From Actinoplanes ianthinogenes (GTDB taxonomy: Bacteria > Actinomycetota > Actinomycetes > Mycobacteriales > Micromonosporaceae): DNA of 64,000 bases. Position numbers and translations under genes: made by a program. The notes below the pieces were generated by a model. That model did not search any database. It saw only the letters and a program-made list of their open reading frames with translations, and was not told the DNA's origin. Where the stretch lies: assembly GCF_018324205.1 (NCBI RefSeq), contig NZ_AP023356.1:3179501-3243500 (forward strand), given 5' to 3'. Positions 17,123 through 26,029 of this stretch are shown piece by piece; within the stretch, counting starts at the first letter, position 1; every line of letters starts with the position of its first letter.

Positions 17123-18319
17123 GTGCCCCGTGAAGTACGCGAGGTCGTCTTCGTCGACGGCGTCCGCACCCCGTTCGGCAAGGCGGGCGGCATGTACGCC
17201 GAGACCCGCGCCGACGACCTGGTGATCCGCTGCATCCGAGAGCTGATCAAGCGGAATCCCCAGCTCCCCACCGACCGGGTGGACGAGGTCGCGATCGCGG
17301 CCACCACTCAGACCGGCGACCAGGGCCTGACCATCGGCCGGACCGCCGCCCTGCTGGCCGGCCTGCCCAAGACGGTGCCGGGTTATGCCGTCGACCGGAT
17401 GTGCGCCGGCGCGATGACCGCGGTGACCAACGTCGCCGGCGGCATCGCCATGGGTGCGTACGACATCGCCGTTGCCGGTGGCGTCGAGCACATGGGCCGG
17501 CACCCGATGGGCGAGGGCGCCGACCCGAACCCGCGGATCCTGACCGAGAAGCTGGTCGACCCGTCCGCGCTGGTGATGGGCGCGACCGCGGAGAACCTGC
17601 ACGACCGGCTGCCGCACATCACCAAGGAGCGGACCGACCTTTTCGCGCTCAACTCGCAGATCAAGGTCGCGAAGGCGTACGCCAACGGCAAGCTCCAGCC
17701 GGACATGGTCCCGGTCGCCATCCGCAGCTCCGAGCTGGGCTGGGGCCTGGCCACCGTGGACGAGGCGCCGCGCGAGACCTCGCTGGAGAAGCTCGCCACC
17801 CTGAAGACCCCGTTCCGCCCGCACGGCCGGATCACCGCGGGCAACGCGGCCGGCCTCAACGACGGCGCCACCGCGGCCCTGCTGGCCGACGAGGCGACCG
17901 CCCGTGAGCTGGGCCTGCCGGTCGCCATGCGGCTGGTGTCGTTCGCCTACGCCGGCGTCGAGCCGGAGATCATGGGTTACGGCCCCATCCCGTCGACCGA
18001 GAAGGCCCTGAAGAAGGCCGGCCTCACCATCGACGACATCGGCCTGTTCGAGCTGAACGAGGCCTTCGCCGTGCAGGTGCTGGCCCTGCTCGACCACTAC
18101 GGCATCGCCGACGACGACCCGCGGGTCAACCCGTGGGGCGGCGCGATCGCCATCGGCCACCCGCTGGCCTCCTCCGGCGTGCGCCTGATGACCCAGCTCG
18201 CCCGGCACTTCGAGGAGCACCCCGAGGTCCGGTACGGCATGAACGCGATGTGCATCGGTATCGGCATGGGTGGCACCGTGATCTGGGAGAACCCGAACTG
18301 GGAAGGCTTCGACAAGTGA
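17123..18319 (+). CDS. fadA: Acetyl-CoA C-acyltransferase (3-ketoacyl-CoA thiolase, beta-oxidation)
   Basis: A 398-residue thiolase. The acylated Cys is in DRMCAGAM (near residue 94), the NEAFAVQ loop and the catalytic His of GGAIAIGHPLASSG are present, and the second Cys is in MCIGIGMGG. It cleaves 3-ketoacyl-CoA to acetyl-CoA and a shortened acyl-CoA. GTG at 17123 has TGGAGG 6 nt upstream. Its TGA overlaps the GTG of fadB, so the two subunits of the trifunctional beta-oxidation complex are coupled. Confidence 0.96.
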   Translation: MPREVREVVFVDGVRTPFGKAGGMYAETRADDLVIRCIRELIKRNPQLPTDRVDEVAIAATTQTGDQGLTIGRTAALLAGLPKTVPGYAVDRMCAGAMTAVTNVAGGIAMGAYDIAVAGGVEHMGRHPMGEGADPNPRILTEKLVDPSALVMGATAENLHDRLPHITKERTDLFALNSQIKVAKAYANGKLQPDMVPVAIRSSELGWGLATVDEAPRETSLEKLATLKTPFRPHGRITAGNAAGLNDGATAALLADEATARELGLPVAMRLVSFAYAGVEPEIMGYGPIPSTEKALKKAGLTIDDIGLFELNEAFAVQVLALLDHYGIADDDPRVNPWGGAIAIGHPLASSGVRLMTQLARHFEEHPEVRYGMNAMCIGIGMGGTVIWENPNWEGFDK

Positions 18320-20379
18320 TCGAGAACCCGAACGAGGTAGTAACGAAGGCGCTGCTCCGCTCGGTCAAGGTCCCGGGCCTGGACAAGCCGGTCGCGCTGA
18401 TCACCCTGGACAACGGTTTCGACCACAAGAAGCCGAACAGCTTCGGCCCGGCCGGCCTGAAGTCGCTGGACGACGCGATCACCGCGGCCACCGAGGCGGA
18501 CCCGGCGTTCATCGCGATCACCGGTAAGCCGTACATCTTCTGCGTCGGCGCGGACATCACCGGCATGCCGCTGATCGCGTCCCGCGACCAGGCCGTCGAG
18601 CTGGGCGAGCTGGGCCACAAGGTCTTCGCCCGGCTGAAGAACAGCGCGATCCCGACCTTCGCGTTCGTCAACGGCGCCGCCCTCGGCGGTGGCCTCGAGG
18701 TGGCCCTGCACTGCCACTACCGCACCGTCTCCTCCGGCGCGGCCGCCCTCGGCCTGCCCGAGGTCGCGATCGGCCTGATCCCCGGCTGGGGCGGCTCCCA
18801 GCTGCTGCCGAACCTGATCGGCATCGCCGGCGCCGCGCAGGTCATCCTGCAGAACCCGCTCACCCAGAAGGTGCTGCGCCCAAAGCAGGCCAAGGAGCTG
18901 GGCGTCGCCGACGCGCTCTTCGAGGCCGCCGACTTCCTCGAGGACTCGCTGGCCTGGGCGGCCGGCGTGGTCAAGGGTGAGGTCACGGTGGAGCGCCCGG
19001 AGATCGACCGGGACATGTGGGACGGCGTGCTCTGGTTCGCCAAGCAGCAGCTCGACGAGAAGCTGCACGGCGCGGTCCCGTCCGCCAACAAGGCCCTGGA
19101 GCTGCTCGCCCTGGCCAAGGAGGCGAGCTTCGAGGACGGCACCGCGGCCGAGACCGAGGCCCTCGCCGACCTGATCATGGGCGACGAGGCGCGCGCCAGC
19201 CTGTACGCGTTCGACCTGGTCCAGCGCCGCGCCAAGCGCCCGGTCGGGGTCCCGGACAAGTCGCTGGCCCGCAAGGTCACCAAGGTCGGCATCGTCGGCG
19301 CCGGTCTGATGGCGTCCCAGCTGGCCCTGCTCTTCCTGCGCCGCCTCCAGGTCCCGGTGGTGCTCACCGACCTGGACCAGGAGCGGGTGGACAAGGGCGT
19401 CGCCTACGTCACCGGCGAGATCGACAAGCTGGTCGGCAAGCGCCGCCTGGACGAGGGCACCGCGGCCAAGCTGCGTGGCCTGATCAGCGGCTCGGTCGAC
19501 AAGTCGGTCTTCGCCGACGCCGACTTCGTGATCGAGGCGGTCTTCGAGAACCTCGAGCTCAAGAAGAAGATCTGGGCCGAGTTCGAGACGATCGTCAAGC
19601 CGGAGGCGATCCTCGCCACCAACACCAGCTCGCTGTCGATCACCGACATGGCGGCCGACCTGGCGCACCCGGAGCGGGTCGTCGGCTTCCACTTCTTCAA
19701 CCCGGTCGCGGTCCTCCCGCTCCTCGAGATCATCAAGGGCGAGAAGACCGACGACGCCACCCTGGCCACCGCGTTCGCCGTGGGCCGGGAGCTGAAGAAG
19801 TCCTCGGTGCTGGTCAAGGACGCCCCGGCGTTCGTGGTCAACCGGGTGCTGACCCGGTTCACCAGCGAGGTCTTCAAGGCCGTCGACGCCGGCACCCCGC
19901 TGGACGTGGTGAACGAGGCGTTCGACCCGATGGGCCTGCCGATGCGGCCGATCGCGCTGCTCCAGCTGGTCGGCCCGGCGGTCGCCTACCACGTCGGCGA
20001 GACGCTGCACCGCGCCTTCCCGGAGCGGTACGTGGACAGCCCCAACCTCAAGCGCATCGTCGACGCCGGCCTCCCGCTGCTGGTCGACGACGAGATCAAC
20101 GCCGAGGTGGTGAAGCTGCTCGAGGTCGGCGACACCGTGCTCACCGGCGACGAGGTGCGGGCCAAGGCCCTCGCCGCGCTGGCCGAGGAGGTCCGGATCA
20201 TGCTGGACGAGGGCGTGGTCGCGGAGGCGCAGGACATCGACCTGTGCATGATCCTCGGCGCCGGATACCCGTTCCACCTGGGCGGGATCACGCCGTACCT
20301 GGACCGCAGCGGCATCGCGGAGCAGGTCACCGGCAAGCGGTTCCTGCCGTCCGGCCTGGCGAACGTGCGCCGCGGCTGA
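18316..20379 (+). CDS. fadB: Enoyl-CoA hydratase / 3-hydroxyacyl-CoA dehydrogenase (FadB-type, alpha subunit)
   Basis: A 687-residue two-domain enzyme. The N-terminal crotonase domain has the oxyanion-hole segments (ITGKPYIFCVGADITGM and NGAALGGGLEVALH). The dehydrogenase starts near residue 320 with the NAD-binding GIVGAGLMASQLA, then HFFNPVAVLPLLEI, followed by the duplicated C-terminal domain with FDPMGLPMRPIALLQLVG. It hydrates enoyl-CoA and oxidises 3-hydroxyacyl-CoA for the adjacent thiolase. The GTG at 18316 overlaps the fadA stop by 4 nt. A strong terminator follows. Confidence 0.96.
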   Translation: MIENPNEVVTKALLRSVKVPGLDKPVALITLDNGFDHKKPNSFGPAGLKSLDDAITAATEADPAFIAITGKPYIFCVGADITGMPLIASRDQAVELGELGHKVFARLKNSAIPTFAFVNGAALGGGLEVALHCHYRTVSSGAAALGLPEVAIGLIPGWGGSQLLPNLIGIAGAAQVILQNPLTQKVLRPKQAKELGVADALFEAADFLEDSLAWAAGVVKGEVTVERPEIDRDMWDGVLWFAKQQLDEKLHGAVPSANKALELLALAKEASFEDGTAAETEALADLIMGDEARASLYAFDLVQRRAKRPVGVPDKSLARKVTKVGIVGAGLMASQLALLFLRRLQVPVVLTDLDQERVDKGVAYVTGEIDKLVGKRRLDEGTAAKLRGLISGSVDKSVFADADFVIEAVFENLELKKKIWAEFETIVKPEAILATNTSSLSITDMAADLAHPERVVGFHFFNPVAVLPLLEIIKGEKTDDATLATAFAVGRELKKSSVLVKDAPAFVVNRVLTRFTSEVFKAVDAGTPLDVVNEAFDPMGLPMRPIALLQLVGPAVAYHVGETLHRAFPERYVDSPNLKRIVDAGLPLLVDDEINAEVVKLLEVGDTVLTGDEVRAKALAALAEEVRIMLDEGVVAEAQDIDLCMILGAGYPFHLGGITPYLDRSGIAEQVTGKRFLPSGLANVRRG

Positions 20380-20391
20380 TAACGGTTCACC

Positions 20392-20429
20392 GACGCCCCC
20401 GCCCGGATGCCGGGCGGGGGCGTCTTTTT
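20392..20429 (+). terminator. Rho-independent terminator after fadB
   Basis: A 15-bp GC-rich perfect stem (GACGCCCCCGCCCGG, loop ATG, then its complement) followed by TTTTT, 12 bp after the fadB stop. It ends the fadA-fadB operon. Confidence 0.95.
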
Positions 20430-20483
20430 GTCACACCACGCGGATAAGCTGCCCCGCACTACTTCTGATCGTGGAGCCCGTCG

Positions 20484-21311
20484 ATGTCGCAGGACCCTTA
20501 CTCCGGCCAGCCCTTCCCCGGCGTGCCGAACCCGGACGTTCCGGGCTCGGTGCCGCCGGCTTACGGCGCGCCGCCGCCCGGCTGGGGCCCGGCCCCGGAC
20601 CAGCCGCCCACCCAGCCCTTCACGCCGGGTTACGCCCAGCCGGGCTACCCGCCGGCCGGTTACCCGCAGCCGCCCTTCGGCCAGCCCGGCTACCCGCCTC
20701 CGCCGCCGAAGAAGTCGCGGGTCGTCCCGATCGTGCTGCTCTCCATCGCGATCGTGCTGGTGCTCTGCGTCGGCGGCCTGGTGACGATCGGCCTGCTGGC
20801 CGAGAAGGACGACACCGGCGACGACAAGGACGGCAAGACGCCGACCGCCGCGGACATCACCGTGGTCGAGCCGGAAACCTTGGGCGGCCGGCCGAAACTG
20901 ACCACCTCGGAGTTCGGCGACATCACCAAGACGATGGAGGACGGCCTGCTCACCGGTTACCCGGGGGCCACCACCTCGTTCGGCGCGTTCTACGGCACCC
21001 CGGCGAAGAAGAACATGGTGATGGCGATCGGCGTCGCCGCCCCGATCCCGAACCCGGAGCTCGAGCTCAGCAAGAACATCACCAGCATGAGCCTGACCGG
21101 CATCTCGGTCGACGACATCGTCGCGGTCGACACCGGCTCCTACGGCGGCGCGGCCAAGTGCGGCAGCGGCGAGACCGCCGGCGTCGACCTGGCCGTCTGC
21201 ATCTGGAGCGACAAGGGCAGCGTCGGCATGCTGGTGTGGTATTACACGTCGGTCAGCAAGGCGAAAACCGAACTGCCCGCGCTCCGCAAGCAGATCGAGC
21301 AGGTCAGTTAG
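20484..21311 (+). CDS. Proline-rich single-TM protein of unknown function
   Basis: A 275-residue protein. Its cytoplasmic N-terminus of about 75 residues is Pro/Gly/Tyr/Gln rich with PGY and YP repeats. One TM helix follows (VVPIVLLSIAIVLVLCVGGLVTIGLL), then an acidic linker (EKDDTGDDKDGK) and an extracytoplasmic domain of about 165 residues with two Cys (AKCGSG and AVCIWS) that may form a disulfide. The layout is common in actinobacteria, with Pro-rich tails often near kinases, but I cannot assign a family. The end overlaps the convergent histidine kinase by 8 bp. Confidence 0.8.
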   Translation: MSQDPYSGQPFPGVPNPDVPGSVPPAYGAPPPGWGPAPDQPPTQPFTPGYAQPGYPPAGYPQPPFGQPGYPPPPPKKSRVVPIVLLSIAIVLVLCVGGLVTIGLLAEKDDTGDDKDGKTPTAADITVVEPETLGGRPKLTTSEFGDITKTMEDGLLTGYPGATTSFGAFYGTPAKKNMVMAIGVAAPIPNPELELSKNITSMSLTGISVDDIVAVDTGSYGGAAKCGSGETAGVDLAVCIWSDKGSVGMLVWYYTSVSKAKTELPALRKQIEQVS

Positions 21312-22554
21312 GGCCCGTCCGGCCGATCAGACGGGGCACGCTCGCGGTCGCCGCCACCACCGGTGTGGTGTCGGCGGCCGGCAGCGAGACGGTGACCTCC
21401 AGGCCGCCGTCGGCCAGCGCGATCGCCGAGACCGTGCCGCCGTGCGCGTCGCACACCGCCCGGACGATGGAGAGCCCCAGCCCGGACCCGCGGGACCCGG
21501 TCCGCTCCCAGCCACCCCGGCGGAACGGTTCGAACAGCCCCGGCACCTCGGTCTGCTCGACCTCGTGCCCGGTGTTGCCGACGATCAGCCGGACCTGCCC
21601 GTCCACCGACGAGGTCCGCAGCCAGAGCCGGCCGAGCAGGTGGTTGTACCGGATCGCGTTCTCGATCAGGTTGCCGGCCAGCCGGTCCAGCAGGCTCGGG
21701 TCGCCGACCACCGGCGCCGCGACCAGGTCGGTGGTCACCTCCAGCTTCATCCGCTCGGCCTCGGTCCGCACCGCGGACAGCGCGTTGTAGACGCTGGTGG
21801 CCAGGTCGGCCGGCACCTTGCGGACCAGCCGCCGGCCGGACTGCGCCTCCGAGCGGGCCAGCACCAGCAGCGCGTCGACCAGGCCGTTCGCCCGGGTCGA
21901 GGCGTCCCGGACGACCCGGGCCATCCGCCGGTACTCGGCGACGTCGGCCTCCGGGTCGCTGAGCGTCACGTCGATCTCGGTACGCATCACGGCGAGCGGG
22001 GTGCGCAGCTCGTGCGACGCGTTCGCGACGAACCGTTTCTGCGACTCGAACGCGCCGGCCAGCCGGTCCAGCATCGCGTCGAACGTCCGGGCCAGCTCGG
22101 CCACCTCGTCGTCCGCGCCGGCGTACCGGATCCGCTGGTCCAGGGTCTCCTCGCCGAGCCGCTGCGCGGTCTGGGTGACGGTGTGCAGCGGGCGCAGCGC
22201 CCGCCGGGTCACCAGGTATCCCCCGGCGGTCCCGATGATGCCGATCGCGACCAGCGCGCTCAGCCCCTTGATCAGCAACTGGTCGGAGGCCTGGTCGACC
22301 ATCTTGGTCTGCCAGACCCGCGCCTCCTCGACGGTGCCGTCGTTCAGCGTGACCGTCGAGCCGGCCCGCAGCTCGTCGGCCGGGTGCAGCGACTCGTCGA
22401 CCAGCAGCCAGGCCAGCACCACCAGCACCGCGCCCGCGGCGACCAGCAGGATCCCGTTCAGCAGGGTGAGCCGCAGCCGCAGGGTGGGCCGCGTCAGCCG
22501 GCGGAGCAGACCGGTGTGCTGCACACCCGGCTGCTGTCCCTGATAGATCGTCAC
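21304..22554 (-). CDS. Sensor histidine kinase
   Basis: A 416-residue kinase with two TM helices (about residues 32-52 and 94-114) flanking a short extracytoplasmic loop of about 40 residues. A HAMP domain (RRALRPLHTVTQTAQRLGEETLDQRI) comes next, then the HisKA H-box (FVANASHELRTPLAVMRTEI) and HATPase_c with N-box (NLIENAIRYNH) and G-box (GSRGSGLGLSIVRA). The sensor loop is too small for a folded domain, so the signal may come from a partner; the three propeller genes upstream are candidates. The GTG overlaps the regulator stop by 4 nt. Confidence 0.94.
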   Translation of the reverse strand: MTIYQGQQPGVQHTGLLRRLTRPTLRLRLTLLNGILLVAAGAVLVVLAWLLVDESLHPADELRAGSTVTLNDGTVEEARVWQTKMVDQASDQLLIKGLSALVAIGIIGTAGGYLVTRRALRPLHTVTQTAQRLGEETLDQRIRYAGADDEVAELARTFDAMLDRLAGAFESQKRFVANASHELRTPLAVMRTEIDVTLSDPEADVAEYRRMARVVRDASTRANGLVDALLVLARSEAQSGRRLVRKVPADLATSVYNALSAVRTEAERMKLEVTTDLVAAPVVGDPSLLDRLAGNLIENAIRYNHLLGRLWLRTSSVDGQVRLIVGNTGHEVEQTEVPGLFEPFRRGGWERTGSRGSGLGLSIVRAVCDAHGGTVSAIALADGGLEVTVSLPAADTTPVVAATASVPRLIGRTGPN

Positions 22555-23213
22555 GTGGTCACGACCCGGTAACCGGCCCCGACCACGGTGTCGATCAGCG
22601 GCGGATCACCGAGCTTCTTCCGCAGGGTCATCACGGTCACCCGGACCGTGGTGGTGAACGGATCGGTGTTCGCGTCCCAGACCCGCTCCAGCAGCTCCTC
22701 GCTGGAGACCACCGCGCCGCTCGCCTTGAGCAGCACCTCCAGCACGCCGAACTCCTTGTTGGTCAGGTCGACCGGCAGGCCGCCGCGGGTCACCGCGCGC
22801 TTGGCCGGGTCCAGCACCAGGTTGCCCACGCTGAACACCGGCGGGGCGGGCGGGGTGGCCCGCCGGCCCAGCGCCTGCACCCGGGCCACCAGCTCGTCGA
22901 AGGCGAACGGCTTGGGCAGGTAGTCGTCGGCGCCCAGCTGGAGGCCCTCGACCCGCTCGGCGACCGAGCCGCTGGCGGTCAGCATCAGCACCCGGGTCAG
23001 CGCGCCGGACTCGACCAGCGCCGCGCAGATCTCGTCACCGTGCATGCCGGGCAGGTCCCGGTCCAGCACCACCACGTCGTAGCGGGTCACGTACGCCATC
23101 TCGTGGCCCTGCAAGCCGTCGTACGCCACGTCGACCGCCATCCCGTGCCGCCGCAGCCCGCGAGCGATCGCGTCGGCCATCGTCCGCTCGTCCTCCACCA
23201 CCAACACGCGCAC
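22551..23213 (-). CDS. OmpR/PhoB-family response regulator
   Basis: A 220-residue regulator. The receiver domain shows VVEDE at the N-terminus, the phospho-acceptor Asp in VVVLDRDLPGMHG and the Lys in YLPKPFAFDEL. A winged-helix DNA-binding domain follows (DLTNKEFGVLEVLL, VSSEELLERVW, VRVTVMTLRKKLGDPPLIDTV). GTG at 23213 is preferred, with GGAGGA 6 nt upstream. It is translated coupled to the sensor kinase and follows the propeller genes by 35 bp. Confidence 0.95.
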   Translation of the reverse strand: MRVLVVEDERTMADAIARGLRRHGMAVDVAYDGLQGHEMAYVTRYDVVVLDRDLPGMHGDEICAALVESGALTRVLMLTASGSVAERVEGLQLGADDYLPKPFAFDELVARVQALGRRATPPAPPVFSVGNLVLDPAKRAVTRGGLPVDLTNKEFGVLEVLLKASGAVVSSEELLERVWDANTDPFTTTVRVTVMTLRKKLGDPPLIDTVVGAGYRVVTT

Positions 23214-23248
23214 CGCAGTTCCTCCGTCAAGCAGCCGGTAGGTGCAGG

Positions 23249-24535
23249 CTACTTCAGCCGCCACACCCCGACGTCGGCGTCGATCCGGCGGCAGACCAGC
23301 GCCCCCGTCGCGAACACGCAGTCACCGGTGACCCGGTCGGCGGCCCCGAGCAGGCCGACCCGGCGGCGGCCCGGGTCGAGGACGCCGTACCAGATCCGGT
23401 CCTCCCCCGGCACGCTGCGGGTCACGTAGGCCCCGGCCCCGGCCGACCGCCACAGCCCCGCCGAGCCCAGCACGTCCCCGGTCTCGGCCCGCACCACCAT
23501 CAGCTCCGGCTGGGCCGCGTCCGGGCGGCCGACCAGCAGGTAGTCGCCGAGCCGGGTGGCGTACTCCCAGCGGTCCGAGGACCAGCGCTCCCGCCCGGTC
23601 CGCGGGTCGATCACCAGGATCCCCCGCTGCGGCAGGTAGGCGCAGATCAGGTCCCCGCACGCGGCCGGCCCGCGGTACCAGCTCAGGTTCAGCCCGCTGT
23701 GCCAGATCGGGGCCAGCCCGGCCACCGTGTCGTAACCGGTGGTCCCGGACGGCCCGGCGCTGATCAGCACCAGGTCGCCGGCCGGCCAGAGGCTGGTGGT
23801 CACCCCCGCGCGCCGCTCCGGCACCAGGGCTCGCGCGGTCTGCTGCCCGGTCCGGGTCAGGTACGCCGCCAGCACCCCGCCCGAGGTCAGCGCGTACAGG
23901 CGTTCCGGGAAGGCGTTGCCGCTGTCGCCGACCGCCACGTCGTCCCCGGCCGGCTGGTGCAGCGTCCACCGCGGCCGCCCGGTCACCAGGTCGATGCCGT
24001 GCCAGTCGGCGTCCCGGAACGTCGCGGACTCCTCCCGGACCAGGGCCAGCCCGGCCACCGGGTCGACGCCGAAGATCTGCGCCGGGCGCTCCCAGAGCGG
24101 CTCCGGCACCCCGGCGCGCAGCGCGATCGTGGTGAACGTGGCGGTCCGCTCGTCCTGGTAGTTCACCAGCAGCCGGTCCGCCCCGGCGGCCAGCACCGCG
24201 CGAACCTCGCCGTGCACCCGGACGGTGTTGCTGGCCAGCAGGGTGGCCGCGGGCAGCGCGTAGGTCCGGATGGTCTGCTCCCGGACCGGGGCGCCGATCG
24301 GCTGGCCGGCGCTCACCACGTACAGCCGGTCGCCGGCCACCGCCATGAGATAGCCCAGCCCGGCCGGGACGATCACCGGCGGCGCCGGCGGACGGGCATG
24401 GGCCGCCCCGCCGAGCAGCACCGTGAGCACCCCGGTGAGCAGCGCGAGCAGGACCCGGTCACGGGCCGGCGGCGCCGGGTCGGTCACCCGGTCACCGGTC
24501 CGCACGTCGCCCAGGTCGATCAGGACATCCCGCAC
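23249..24535 (-). CDS. PQQ-like beta-propeller membrane protein, paralogue 3 of 3
   Basis: A 428-residue protein with a short cytoplasmic start (MRDVLIDLGDV), one TM helix (LLALLTGVLTVLLGGAA) and a long extracytoplasmic domain of WD/PQQ-like blades (ILVIDPRTGRERW, GIDLVTGRPRWTL). It ends with the motif CRRIDADVGVWRLK, which is shared in form with its two neighbours. No quinoprotein catalytic residues are evident, so it is probably a binding or scaffold propeller. GTG at 24535 has AAGGGGG about 6 nt upstream. It directly precedes the two-component genes on the same strand. Confidence 0.82.
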   Translation of the reverse strand: MRDVLIDLGDVRTGDRVTDPAPPARDRVLLALLTGVLTVLLGGAAHARPPAPPVIVPAGLGYLMAVAGDRLYVVSAGQPIGAPVREQTIRTYALPAATLLASNTVRVHGEVRAVLAAGADRLLVNYQDERTATFTTIALRAGVPEPLWERPAQIFGVDPVAGLALVREESATFRDADWHGIDLVTGRPRWTLHQPAGDDVAVGDSGNAFPERLYALTSGGVLAAYLTRTGQQTARALVPERRAGVTTSLWPAGDLVLISAGPSGTTGYDTVAGLAPIWHSGLNLSWYRGPAACGDLICAYLPQRGILVIDPRTGRERWSSDRWEYATRLGDYLLVGRPDAAQPELMVVRAETGDVLGSAGLWRSAGAGAYVTRSVPGEDRIWYGVLDPGRRRVGLLGAADRVTGDCVFATGALVCRRIDADVGVWRLK

Positions 24536-24578
24536 GCCGCGCCCCCTTGTGGGACACCCTCAGTGTGCGCGCGGTGAC

Positions 24579-25946
24579 TCAGATGCGGTATGCCCAGATC
24601 CGCAGATCGCCGCCGCCGGCGGACCGGCAGACCAGGTAGTGCCCGTCCGCGTCGCAGTCGCCCAGCCCGGCGCCGGCCACCCCGAGCCGCCGGACCTCGG
24701 CGTGCCCGGGCACCACCACGGCGAACGCCTGCCCGCCCCGGCCCTCCTCCCGGCGCAGCAGCAGCGGCTGGTCGGCGGCCCCGGCCACCTCCGCGGTCCA
24801 GCCGGTCAGGTCCACCCGGGACGCCCCGGTGTGCGGGTCGGTCAGCCGCACCGGCTCGCCGGACGCCGCGTCGGTCTCCAGCACGTACCCGGCGCGCAGC
24901 GCGAGGTCGACGTCCTCCCGCACCCGCCAGCGGGCCGCGCCGGTGCCCGGGTCGAGCACCCGCAGGTCGCCGTGCCCGCCGTCGCAGAGCACGCCCTGGC
25001 AGTCGGCCGGGTCGGCGAGCAGTTCGGCGTCCCGGGTGGCCCGGCTCCACAGCTGCCGCAGGGTGTGCGCCTGGAACGCCACCTGCCGGCTCGGCTCCCG
25101 GTAACTGACCAGGGCGACGTCGCCGAGCAGCGACGAACTGGCCGGGCCGTGCCCGCCGAGCTGCGGCAGCGCGGTCTCCCGCAGCACCTCCCCGGTGCGC
25201 CCGGAGACCAGGGTGAGCAGCCGCGACGAGGTGATCAGCACGGCCGGCTCGTCGCCGGCCGGCACGTCGACGGTGACCGAGCCGCCCGGCGTGACGGTCC
25301 ACAGCGTCCGCCCGTCGGCCAGGTCCAGGCCGCGCACCTCGGTGCGCAGCGGCGGCTCGGTGTGCGGCTCGCCGGTGGCCGAGAAGTAGAGCGGGCCGGG
25401 ATCGCCGGACTCCTGGTCGTACTCGGTGCCGGCCCGGAACACCCGGTCCACCGTGACCCCGGCGCCGCTGCCCGGCAGCACGCTCACCGCGATCGGCGAC
25501 GACCAGCGGATCCGGCCGGTGGCGGCGTCCACGGCGGTGGTGGCCACCCCGGCGGTCAGCAGCACCACCTCGCCGGCCTGCCGGATGGTGACCGAGCCGG
25601 CCGGGACCACGCCCGGGTCGTCGCCGACCGGCACCCGGGTGGTCCACAGCCGGGCCGGCGGGCGGTCCGGGCTCCAGGCGGTGACCGCGGGCCGCGTGCC
25701 GGTGGTGTCCACCGTGTAGAGCCGGCCGCCGGCCAGCGCGATCGGCCCGTCCGGGGCGGCCGCGGCGGGCACCGCGCCGAGGTATCGCCAGCCGAGTCCG
25801 GCGGCCGGCGCCGCGCCGCCCAGGACCGCGAGCAGGACCAGGGTGATCAGGAGGCCGGCGCGGCGATAGGCCGCGAGCGGCGGGCGCGAGGCAGGGTGCG
25901 GGTCGAGCGGCGCGTCGCGGTCCAGCTCGATCACCGTCAAAGCCAC
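24579..25946 (-). CDS. PQQ-like beta-propeller membrane protein, paralogue 2 of 3
   Basis: A 455-residue paralogue of its neighbours. It has a cytoplasmic tail starting ALTVIELDRD, one TM helix (LLITLVLLAVLGGAAPAAG) and a propeller domain with blade motifs such as VDAATGRIRWSSP, GLDLADGRTLWTV and VLDPGTGAARWRV, closing with VCRSAGGGDLRIWAYRI. The start is GTG at 25946; a TTG at 25940 has a better-spaced AAGGG, so the start is uncertain by two codons. The ribosome-binding region is the end of a triple 26-bp repeat. Function unknown. Confidence 0.82.
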   Translation of the reverse strand: MALTVIELDRDAPLDPHPASRPPLAAYRRAGLLITLVLLAVLGGAAPAAGLGWRYLGAVPAAAAPDGPIALAGGRLYTVDTTGTRPAVTAWSPDRPPARLWTTRVPVGDDPGVVPAGSVTIRQAGEVVLLTAGVATTAVDAATGRIRWSSPIAVSVLPGSGAGVTVDRVFRAGTEYDQESGDPGPLYFSATGEPHTEPPLRTEVRGLDLADGRTLWTVTPGGSVTVDVPAGDEPAVLITSSRLLTLVSGRTGEVLRETALPQLGGHGPASSSLLGDVALVSYREPSRQVAFQAHTLRQLWSRATRDAELLADPADCQGVLCDGGHGDLRVLDPGTGAARWRVREDVDLALRAGYVLETDAASGEPVRLTDPHTGASRVDLTGWTAEVAGAADQPLLLRREEGRGGQAFAVVVPGHAEVRRLGVAGAGLGDCDADGHYLVCRSAGGGDLRIWAYRI

Positions 25947-25949
25947 ACC

Positions 25950-26029
25950 CTTTTCGGTACGGCGGTCAGCTCCGCCTTTTCGGTACGGCGGTCGGCTCCG
26001 CCTTTTTCGGTACGGCGGTCAGCTCCCGC
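25950..26029. repeat. Three tandem 26-28 bp copies spanning a stop codon
   Basis: Copies start at 25950, 25976 and 26002 with core TTTTCGGTACGGCGGTC. The third copy includes the stop codon of paralogue 1 (26019-26021), and copy 1 repeats that TCA while copy 2 has TCG. The first copy supplies the AAAAGGG just before the start of paralogue 2. It looks like slippage duplication of a gene end. Confidence 0.9.

Noticed and set aside
18097..20277. 726-codon minus-strand ORF opposite fadA-fadB
   Set aside because: Antisense shadow of a high-GC gene: His/Asp/Gln/Val-rich composition, no family motifs, and the + strand genes are unambiguous.
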